NCBI GenBank assembly: GCA_017632095.1 | Contig: JAGBSA010000135.1 | Span: 1 to 20,307, forward strand | DNA from: Bacteroidales bacterium | GTDB taxonomy: Bacteria > Bacteroidota > Bacteroidia > Bacteroidales > P3 | DNA length: 20,307 nucleotides | Direction: 5' to 3' | In this document: positions 13,476 to 20,307 of the stretch, piece after piece | How positions within the stretch are numbered: the stretch's first letter is position 1 | How the letters are laid out: each line of letters opens with the position of its first letter | Notes under the pieces: model-generated | What the model saw: only the letters and a program-made list of their open reading frames with translations | The model's database searches: none | Told to the model about the DNA's origin: nothing | Made by a program: the position numbers and the translations under genes

Positions 13476-14594
13476 ATGAATTCTGATAAGTTTCAATTTC
13501 CGCAAGTTGCCAAATGGGTAATTTCTATCCTCTCTTTGGGCCTGATTTTCTTCCTTATATGGTATTTCAGGTTTATTGTGGTTTGCATTCTCTTGGCTTT
13601 GATTCTTGCTTTTATGGGTGCACCTGTTCAAGATTTCCTTTCGAAAATAAGATTTAGGAATTTCGGACTTGGAAAGACTATGACGACAACTTTAACCTTA
13701 TTGTTGTTTGTCGGAATCTTTGCTTTGTTGGTTTATTTCGTCGTTCCGATGCTTGTGTCTCAAGCAATGACGTTTGCAAATCTTGATGTGTATAAAATTG
13801 CTGACTATTACGCTGAGCCAATTAAAAAGATTGAAATGTTTTTGTACGAATATCAGATAATGCCTTCGGATACTAATTTGGAGAAGTTGGTATCTGCTAA
13901 GATTATGGGAGCGTTTGATATAATGAAACTTACAAATATGGCTGACAGTATAGTGAATTTTGCAAGCAATTTCTTGATGGGTACTTTCATTGTTTTGTTT
14001 CTGACTTTCTTTTTCTTGAAAGACAAAGGTTTGGTCGGCAGATTCATAGACTCGATTACCCCTGATACTTATTTAGATGAGGTAAACAAGATAATAAGTT
14101 CTTCAAGGGTTTTGATAAGTCGTTATTTTATCGGCATATTTTGTGAAATTATATGTATGATTACTCTTTTGAGTATTGGTTTTTATCTTGTCGGTTTGCC
14201 GAATGTACTTTTGATTGCCTGTGTTTGCGGAGTTATGGTGATATTGCCTTATTTGGGAGTGTTGATTGGCGGAGGTATTGGATTGGTTATTTGTTTGACT
14301 ACCTATTTAAGTGTAGATGCTTCTTTGGATATTGTTCCTATAATACTAAAGTTTGTAGCCGTGTTCTCGGCTGTAAAGTTGATAGATGACTTTGTGCTGC
14401 AACCGTTGATTTATTCGAAGAGCGTGAAGGCCCATCCTTTGGAAGTGTTCCTTGTAATCTTGATGGCAGGAGAGTTAGGTGGCGTTATAGGAATGATATT
14501 GGCTATTCCGGTTTACACATTATTCAGAATAATTGCCAAAGAGTTCTTTATAAAGTGGAAATTCATTAAGAAAATTACCGCAAATTTAGAATAA
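13476..14594 (+). CDS. AI-2E family transporter (PerM/YdiK-like permease)
   Basis: A 372-residue inner-membrane protein. Two hydrophobic segments at residues about 12-50 and one at 65-95 are followed by a soluble stretch (about 100-150), then several further membrane segments to the C-terminus. Family-like features are FLTFFFLKDKG, VLPYLGVLIGGGIG and the DDFVLQPLIYSKSVKAHPLEVFLVILMAGELGGVIGMILAIPV block (shown here only as landmarks: DDFVLQP near residue 305, HPLEVF, AIPVYTLFR). AI-2E proteins have been linked to autoinducer export, sodium/proton exchange or unknown solutes, so the substrate is open. It probably shares the queD promoter. Confidence 0.88.
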   Translation: MNSDKFQFPQVAKWVISILSLGLIFFLIWYFRFIVVCILLALILAFMGAPVQDFLSKIRFRNFGLGKTMTTTLTLLLFVGIFALLVYFVVPMLVSQAMTFANLDVYKIADYYAEPIKKIEMFLYEYQIMPSDTNLEKLVSAKIMGAFDIMKLTNMADSIVNFASNFLMGTFIVLFLTFFFLKDKGLVGRFIDSITPDTYLDEVNKIISSSRVLISRYFIGIFCEIICMITLLSIGFYLVGLPNVLLIACVCGVMVILPYLGVLIGGGIGLVICLTTYLSVDASLDIVPIILKFVAVFSAVKLIDDFVLQPLIYSKSVKAHPLEVFLVILMAGELGGVIGMILAIPVYTLFRIIAKEFFIKWKFIKKITANLE

Positions 14595-14728
14595 AAATAT
14601 TTTCTTTTTATTTTGCTTCTACGGAAATAAGTTTTGCTGTCTCGACTTCTTCTTTTAAGCGGTCTTGTCGTTGAACTAATTTGCAGATATTCTGTTTATT
14701 GTTTTACGAGTCTTTATTTCGGAATTAT

Positions 14729-14783
14729 AAATCAAGAAAAGAATTTTATGAATCTTTATTTTTGGAAATTCTTTCCTTGATTT
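14729..14783. repeat. Long inverted repeat upstream of the carboxyltransferase gene
   Basis: AAATCAAGAAAAGAATTT (14729-14746) pairs with AAATTCTTTCCTTGATTT (14766-14783) at 17 of 18 positions, with a 19-nt loop. It ends about 55 bp before the -7 box. It could be a regulator site, a terminator for the permease transcript, or a hairpin RNA. Confidence 0.7.
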
Positions 14784-14838
14784 CGCTAAGGTGAATCTTG
14801 AAAACGGATAAATTAGGTATTGATTCGGATTTTTTTTG

Positions 14839-14846
14839 TACCTTTG
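14839..14846 (+). promoter_or_regulatory. -7 box for the carboxyltransferase operon
   Basis: TACCTTTG after a T-run, 37 nt before ATG 14884. The -33 match is poor. Confidence 0.5.
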
Positions 14847-14883
14847 CCGAGATAATTTGTTTTGAAATTAAATTTTTTAAGTC

Positions 14884-16431
14884 ATGTCTGTTAATAAGAA
14901 AACGCACGAACTTAAACAAAGAATGCAGGTTGTGCTTCAGGGAGGTGGCGAGAAAGCTATTGAAAAGCAGAAAGCAACCGGTAAAATGACCGCTCGCGAG
15001 AGAATATTGGAGCTATTGGACGAGGGGTCTTTTCATGAATATGATTTATTTATACAACACTCAGGACGAGATTTTGATATGGATAAGAAAATCTTGCCTG
15101 GAGATGGTGTAGTTACAGGAACTGGAACAATAAATGGGTATCCTGTGTGTATATATGCTCAAGATTTTACAGTGGCAGGGGGATCTCTTGGATTCATGCA
15201 TGCTAAGAAAATTTGTAAAATCATGGATCATGCCATGAAGTTGAAAACTCCGATTATCGGAATCAACGATTCAGGTGGTGCGAGAATACAAGAGGGGGTT
15301 AATGCTTTGTCCGGTTATGGTGAAATCTTCTATCGTAACACTATGGCTTCGGGAGTAATTCCTCAAATCTCAGTTATATTGGGACCATGTGCAGGTGGAG
15401 CAGTTTATTCTCCTGCATTGACAGACTTTGTCTTTGTTGTGGATAAGATTTCTAAGATGTTCATCACGGGACCTGACGTAATAAAAACCGTACTTGGCGA
15501 AGAAATCTCTCAAGAGGACTTAGGGGGAGCAAGGGTTCATGCAGAAATTTCAGGAAATGCTCATTTCTTTGCAGAGAGTGAGCAAGAGTGTTTCGATCAA
15601 ATAAAGAGTTTGTTTACTTATATCCCATGGAATAACGATAAGAAGGCAGAATCTTTTGCTTCAAAGAAACCTCGTGTTAAGGATTACAAGATTAGCTCTG
15701 TCTTTCCTTCAGATCCGGCAAAACCTTACGACGTAAGAAATATAATAAAGAGCGTTGTGGATAATTCAGACTTCCTAGAAGTGCAAGAATTATTTGCTCC
15801 TAACATAGTGATAGGCTTTGCTAGAATCAACGGAGACACAGTTGGCTTTGTAGCTAACCAACCTATTGCTTTGGCTGGGGTTTTGGATTGCAATTCTTCA
15901 GATAAGGCAGCAAGGTTTATAAGATTCTGTGATGCGTTTAATATACCTCTTGTAACCTTAGAAGATTTGCCGGGATACCTTCCGGGAATTGATCAAGAGC
16001 ATGCGGGGGTTATTCGTCATGGTGCTAAGATTCTTTATGCATATTCTGAGGCAACAGTTCCAAAAATCACTGTTATACTTCGTAAAGCTTATGGTGGAGG
16101 ATATATAGCTATGTGTTCTAGTCACTTGAAAGCAGATTTCGTTTTTGCATGGCCAACAGCTGAAATTGCTGTAATGGGACCTGAGGGCGCTGCAAACATA
16201 ATTTTCAGAAACGAAATAATGAAATCTGACGATCCAGAGAAGACTCGTAAAGAGAAGATAGAAGAGTATAAACAGAAATTTGCGAATCCATATGTTGCAG
16301 CTTCTTATGGCTATGTTGATGCAGTTATTCAACCTAACGAAACAAGAGATTATCTTGTTCATGCTTTGGAAGTGTGTAAGAATAAGACTCAAGAAAATCC
16401 TAGAAAAAAACATGGTCTTCCTCCATTCTAA
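14884..16431 (+). CDS. Acyl-CoA carboxyltransferase subunit (propionyl-CoA carboxylase beta / methylmalonyl-CoA decarboxylase alpha type)
   Basis: A 515-residue biotin-dependent carboxyltransferase that moves a carboxyl group between carboxybiotin and an acyl-CoA, most likely propionyl-CoA/methylmalonyl-CoA. Two crotonase-fold halves are visible. The N-terminal half has TARERILELLDEGSF, PIIGINDSGGARIQEG and VILGPCAGGAVYSPAL. The C-terminal half has GFVANQPIALAGVLD, TLEDLPGYLPG, RKAYGGGYIAM and AVMGPEGAANI. Length matches the MmdA/PccB family. A biotin carrier follows after 79 bp, so the two form an enzyme. Neither the MmdB membrane subunit nor a biotin carboxylase is in the window, so decarboxylase, carboxylase and transcarboxylase roles cannot be separated. 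Confidence 0.93.
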   Translation: MSVNKKTHELKQRMQVVLQGGGEKAIEKQKATGKMTARERILELLDEGSFHEYDLFIQHSGRDFDMDKKILPGDGVVTGTGTINGYPVCIYAQDFTVAGGSLGFMHAKKICKIMDHAMKLKTPIIGINDSGGARIQEGVNALSGYGEIFYRNTMASGVIPQISVILGPCAGGAVYSPALTDFVFVVDKISKMFITGPDVIKTVLGEEISQEDLGGARVHAEISGNAHFFAESEQECFDQIKSLFTYIPWNNDKKAESFASKKPRVKDYKISSVFPSDPAKPYDVRNIIKSVVDNSDFLEVQELFAPNIVIGFARINGDTVGFVANQPIALAGVLDCNSSDKAARFIRFCDAFNIPLVTLEDLPGYLPGIDQEHAGVIRHGAKILYAYSEATVPKITVILRKAYGGGYIAMCSSHLKADFVFAWPTAEIAVMGPEGAANIIFRNEIMKSDDPEKTRKEKIEEYKQKFANPYVAASYGYVDAVIQPNETRDYLVHALEVCKNKTQENPRKKHGLPPF

Positions 16432-16510
16432 TTTGGAAGCACTCATGGGAGGTGTTTGGAGAGTAAATTTTGTATAGAATTCGATAAACAATAATTTGAT
16501 AGTAGAAGAA

Positions 16511-16783
16511 ATGGGAGATAATAGCAATAACACAAGAACGCAATATCGTCAATTGTACATTAAGGTTGCTCCGGGTGAAGTTTATGCTTTTATTCCGGGA
16601 ACAATAATAAAGGTCTTCGCAGAAGAAGGCAAGAAGGTGAAGAAAGGCGATGTGCTTTGTTCGTTGCATGCAATGAAAATGGATAATCAGATTTGCGCAC
16701 CAATGGACGGAGTTATTAAAGCGGTGAATATAAAAGAAGGACAGAACGTTAGCAAGAACGATGTTTTGATAGAAATTGTTTAA
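16511..16783 (+). CDS. Biotin carboxyl carrier protein
   Basis: A 90-residue biotinyl-domain protein that shuttles the carboxyl group for the carboxyltransferase encoded upstream. The biotin site is HAMKMDN with Lys56, framed by the usual PGTIIKVFAEEGKKVKKGDVL and APMDGVIKAVNIKEGQ strands. ATG 16511, preceded by AGAAGAA, is preferred over an in-frame TTG at 16496. The N-terminal part is short (about 27 residues) without the long Ala/Pro linker of many carriers, similar to the small MmdC-type subunits. A strong terminator follows 28 bp after the stop. Confidence 0.92.
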   Translation: MGDNSNNTRTQYRQLYIKVAPGEVYAFIPGTIIKVFAEEGKKVKKGDVLCSLHAMKMDNQICAPMDGVIKAVNIKEGQNVSKNDVLIEIV

Positions 16784-16811
16784 GCAAAGTTTAGATTCGT
16801 TATAATGAAAG

Positions 16812-16852
16812 CAACAGCAGGTGATTATTTAATCTGCTGTTGTTTTTTTTTG
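16812..16852 (+). terminator. Intrinsic terminator of the carboxyltransferase/biotin carrier operon
   Basis: CAACAGCAG (16812-16820) and CTGCTGTTG (16834-16842), perfect 9-bp stem, then a run of at least eight T. Confidence 0.92.
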
Positions 16853-17143
16853 TTATAATGGTTTCTCATTCTTTGTTTTGTTAAGGTGAATCTTCGTTTT
16901 AATTTTTTCTTTCTTGGTTTTGATAAATTGAAATCAAGTTTTGTGGGATTTGTTTTAAGGAATGAGTCAAAAGAGTTCTTGAAATGATATTTTCAAAATA
17001 AAATCCATAAAAAGAATGTAAACAAAAGAAATTTTGTATCTTTGTAAGCAATATTTTAGGGGGAGATGCAGTTTTGTGTATCTTAATAACCTGAAACACA
17101 ATGGAGTTTTTGTAAAGTTAGAAAGAAATAACAGTAAAGTTAT
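16853..17143. other. Intergenic region and leader of the PorE-like gene
   Basis: Holds a CTTGGTTT / AAATCAAG hairpin (16913-16938), a -7 box TATCTTTG (17037-17044) and two tiny leader reading frames, of which the first (ATG 17066 to TAA 17086) follows a purine-rich AGGGGGAG. No longer gene is supported. Confidence 0.55.
17037..17044 (+). promoter_or_regulatory. -7 box of the PorE-like gene
   Basis: TATCTTTG, giving a leader of roughly 90 nt to ATG 17144. No convincing TTTG at the -33 distance. Confidence 0.55.
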
Positions 17144-19753
17144 ATGCGAAATATGAAGATTAAAGGGTTGATATACCTATTGATGTTGGTAGTTGGTACA
17201 AGTGTTTTTGCACAAAAAAGAAGCTTGACAGAACTTGCAGACGAAGCTTTTGAGTCTAAACAATATGTAACGGCGATTGATTTGTATAAAAAAGCATATA
17301 CCAAGGTTAAAGGTAACAGAGACGAAAAGAATCGCATAATGTTTCAACAGGCAGAGTGCTATCGTTTGATGGATGATAAGACTTTGGCTATTAAAACTTA
17401 TCAACGTTTGGTTAAAGCGAAGTATTACACCGTTCAACCAAAGATATTTCTTTACATGGCGGACTTTCAGAAGTTTAATAGCGACTGGGACGCTGCGGAA
17501 TATAACTATAAGGAGTATCTGAAATTGGTTCCAGATGATGCTTTGGCGAAACGTCGTTTGGAATCTATAGCTTTGGCAAAGAAATGGATAGATAATCCTA
17601 CACGACACCAAGTTAAGGAAGAAAAAAGCGTGAATACAGAGTGGAATGAGTGGGCTCCACGTTTCTTAGGTCAAGATGAAAGGACCAATATGACCTTTAC
17701 ATCTTCTCGACCTATGGAAGAAAATGGTGAAAGAGATGTTTGGACAGGTGAATATTTTTCAGACATATACACAACTATTAAAGGCTCGAACAGAGAATTA
17801 GCAGAACCTTCAGCCATTTCAATAGACCAAATAAACACAGAGGCAAACGAGGGTGAGCTTGTATTGATTACCGGTGCAAAATCTCAAAGAGTTTATTTTT
17901 CTCGTTGTAACGTTAAAAAGAATAAGGACTTGAAGTGTGCTATTTACATGACTAAGCCGGCTGAGGACAAGAAATCTAAAAAAACAAATCAAAAGAAGGA
18001 TAACAAAAAAGACGAAAAGGGTGAAGCGAACGTAGATATGTTCGTTATGATTGACCTAGGTGATACTGCTTATAACTACTTCCATCCGGCTATTTCTTCA
18101 GATGAACTTACTCTTTATTTCTCTTCAGACCGTCCGGGAGGAGAAGGTGATTATGACTTATGGAAAGCAACAAGAAATTCAATAGAAGAACCATTTGGAA
18201 ATGTGACTAACTTAGGTAAACAAATCAATACAGAGGGTAAAGAGGAGTTCCCAACTTTGAGAACGGATTCAAGAATGTATTATTCTTCAGATGGTTTGCC
18301 TGGATTGGGAGGTTTCGACTTGTACTACACAGAGCTGAAAGGCGATGAGTGGACTGAGCCTCAGAATTTGATGTATCCAATAAACTCTCCTTACGATGAG
18401 GTTGGTATAGTTTACAATTACGTAGAAGAAGAGACAATTGCAGCAGAGGAGAGTGGTTATTTCTCATCTAACAGAGAAGGTGGTACAGGTGGAGACGATA
18501 TTTACTCGTTCTATAGAGCTCCATTGTTGTTCTCATTAAGCGGAAGAGTTAGAGATGATAAGTCAATGCAAGCTGTAGAAGGAGCAAAGGTTAAATTGAT
18601 AGGGGACGATAATTCAACATTGGAAACTCGTACCAACAGAAAAGGAGAATATGCTTTCTCTACAGAGCAGATAAAGTACAATGTAAACTACAAAATACAA
18701 GTTTCTCAGATAGATTATTTCAACACAGAGGGAAAAGAAAGCACTGTTGGTTTGACTACAAGTAAAGATTTGGTGCATGATTTCCGTCTTACACCAATTC
18801 CAAAAGAGCCTGTGGTATTGCCGGAAATCAGATACGACCTTGCAAAATGGGAATTAAAGGATCAGTATCAAGACTCTTTATCTGATTTGCTTGTTATTTT
18901 GGTTAATAATCCTACGTATGTGATAGAGTTGGCTTCTCATACCGATTCAAGACCTTTCTTGAGAGTTACAAATGACACATTAAGTCAAAGACGAGCAGAA
19001 AGTGTTGTTGACTTTTTGTGCGCAAGGGGAATTGAAAGAGAGAGATTGGTGCCAAAGGGATATGGAGATAGAATTCCAAGAACGCTTCGTACAGATTGCG
19101 AAGTAGAATTTGGTGGTAAGAAATATCAATTCGCCAAAGGTCTTACAATGACAGACGAGTTTATTAACAGACTAAGAACCAAGAATGAGAGAGAAGCGGC
19201 TCATCAATTGAACAGAAGAACAGAATTTAGGATACTAAGAACCGATTATGTGCCTCGTTCAGTTAGAGATAGTTTAGAAGATGCAGCTTTGAAAGCTCCA
19301 ATAGTTGATATGGTTAAAGGAAAGGTTCCGCCACCATCAAAGGAGATTCCTATCGTATATACAGATAATCACATAAAGGTTACAATGATTGACGGTAACA
19401 AGGCGCAAATATACATCATTCTCAACGGTAGAGCGGTTCCTTGTATTTATGATGAAAGGTATAAAGATGCATCAGTGTTAGATTGGGACGTAGCGATGGA
19501 TTTCCTTTTGACAGGTCGTATCACTAAAGATGACTTTAAGGATAGAGATAAGGCGTTTGATGAAGATGGAAACATATTAGACAACTCTGTTCTTGTGTTT
19601 AAGAATGCGTATATCGGAAAATACTTTGCAGATAAGTATGAGGTAATTGTACGAAAAGGCATGAAGTATGATATGATTGTAAATAAGAATGGTTTGAAAG
19701 ACTTTGGTACGTTTACCTTCTCAAGAGCAAGAGGGGAGATAATCTTTGAATAG
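17144..19753 (+). CDS. PorE-like outer-membrane-associated protein: TPR, PD40 propeller, CRD, OmpA domain, plus C-terminal retropepsin-like extension
   Basis: An 869-residue exported protein (signal peptide to about residue 23, ending VFAQ). Domains in order: TPR-like helices (28-150); PD40/WD40-type propeller (165-455) with repeats such as FHPAISSDELTLYFSSDRPG; carboxypeptidase-regulatory domain (463-550); OmpA C-terminal peptidoglycan-binding domain (555-700) with Asp601 in SHTDSR and Arg617 in NDTLSQRRAESV. This order is that of PorE (P. gingivalis PG1058), a type IX secretion component, though paralogous proteins exist. Two additions: a lysine-rich insert inside the propeller (about 270-297), and residues about 735-869 resembling a retropepsin-like fold without catalytic DTG. 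It is monocistronic: terminator upstream and downstream. ATG 17153 is an alternative start. Confidence 0.85.
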   Translation: MRNMKIKGLIYLLMLVVGTSVFAQKRSLTELADEAFESKQYVTAIDLYKKAYTKVKGNRDEKNRIMFQQAECYRLMDDKTLAIKTYQRLVKAKYYTVQPKIFLYMADFQKFNSDWDAAEYNYKEYLKLVPDDALAKRRLESIALAKKWIDNPTRHQVKEEKSVNTEWNEWAPRFLGQDERTNMTFTSSRPMEENGERDVWTGEYFSDIYTTIKGSNRELAEPSAISIDQINTEANEGELVLITGAKSQRVYFSRCNVKKNKDLKCAIYMTKPAEDKKSKKTNQKKDNKKDEKGEANVDMFVMIDLGDTAYNYFHPAISSDELTLYFSSDRPGGEGDYDLWKATRNSIEEPFGNVTNLGKQINTEGKEEFPTLRTDSRMYYSSDGLPGLGGFDLYYTELKGDEWTEPQNLMYPINSPYDEVGIVYNYVEEETIAAEESGYFSSNREGGTGGDDIYSFYRAPLLFSLSGRVRDDKSMQAVEGAKVKLIGDDNSTLETRTNRKGEYAFSTEQIKYNVNYKIQVSQIDYFNTEGKESTVGLTTSKDLVHDFRLTPIPKEPVVLPEIRYDLAKWELKDQYQDSLSDLLVILVNNPTYVIELASHTDSRPFLRVTNDTLSQRRAESVVDFLCARGIERERLVPKGYGDRIPRTLRTDCEVEFGGKKYQFAKGLTMTDEFINRLRTKNEREAAHQLNRRTEFRILRTDYVPRSVRDSLEDAALKAPIVDMVKGKVPPPSKEIPIVYTDNHIKVTMIDGNKAQIYIILNGRAVPCIYDERYKDASVLDWDVAMDFLLTGRITKDDFKDRDKAFDEDGNILDNSVLVFKNAYIGKYFADKYEVIVRKGMKYDMIVNKNGLKDFGTFTFSRARGEIIFE

Positions 19754-19786
19754 TTTTTCGAATTAAAGATACAATTCAATGAAAAT

Positions 19787-20307
<521 letters not shown>

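Larger units (their letters stand above)
14595..14883. other. Intergenic region upstream of the carboxyltransferase gene
   Basis: A T-rich stretch with no supported gene. It contains the long inverted repeat at 14729-14783 and the -7 box at 14839-14846; nothing else is recognisable. Confidence 0.6.

Noticed and set aside
14787..16894. Shared 13-mer TAAGGTGAATCTT at 14787-14799 and 16882-16894
   Set aside because: A few 13-base matches are expected by chance in 20 kb of AT-rich DNA, and the distances to the next genes differ.

Overview
The window looks like chromosomal DNA of a low-GC Gram-negative bacterium of the Bacteroidota, most likely Bacteroidales. Evidence: promoters repeatedly match the Bacteroidota pattern (TTTG, about 19 nt, TAnnTTTG); there is a lipid A gene (lpxB); and there is an outer-membrane protein with the TPR / beta-propeller / carboxypeptidase-regulatory / OmpA order of the type IX secretion component PorE. 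I see no tRNA, rRNA, insertion sequence, phage gene or CRISPR locus.

Layout. 1-149: start of a WD40-repeat gene running off the left edge. 150-486: intergenic DNA with a promoter, a 22-bp-period palindromic array and a heptamer repeat. 487-1470: LuxE-type acyl-protein synthetase (minus strand), sharing a compact bidirectional promoter with mrdA-rodA (1544-4701, plus strand), the PBP2/SEDS cell-elongation pair. A bidirectional terminator follows. 4785-10045: a leftward block, from its promoter end surE, a 99-residue membrane protein, lpxB and a SpoIID/LytB-like protein (touching or overlapping genes), then a secreted thioredoxin-fold protein and a cysteine desulfidase-type enzyme. 10140-10619: GtrA-like membrane protein. 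10620-11188: a gene-free, repeat-rich stretch with two palindromic arrays. 11189-12933: a secreted protein of unknown function, a 52-residue membrane protein and an outer-membrane beta-barrel protein. 13020-14594: queD plus an AI-2E-family permease. 14884-16783: carboxyltransferase subunit plus biotin carrier protein. 17144-19753: the PorE-like protein. 19927 to the end: start of gltX.

Much of the window serves envelope building: peptidoglycan elongation (mrdA, rodA), lipid A (lpxB), surface-glycan lipid transport (GtrA), a SpoIID-like peptidoglycan-binding or cleaving protein, and outer-membrane proteins. The rest is housekeeping metabolism (queD, carboxyltransferase, desulfidase, surE, gltX).

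The most unusual content is non-coding. Two arrays about 10.5 kb apart (257-361 and 10744-10892) share an exact 22-bp period made of inverted 5-nt arms separated alternately by 7 and 5 nt. The arms differ completely between arrays (GTTTC/GAAAC versus TTATC/GATAA), yet the 7-nt segments come from a common vocabulary (CAAAG, GTAAG and relatives) in the same orientation relative to a downstream promoter. That promoter is itself a repeated element of about 50 bp (43/50 identical) beside both arrays. On the protein side, the PorE-like protein carries a C-terminal extension that resembles a retropepsin-like domain lacking the catalytic DTG.
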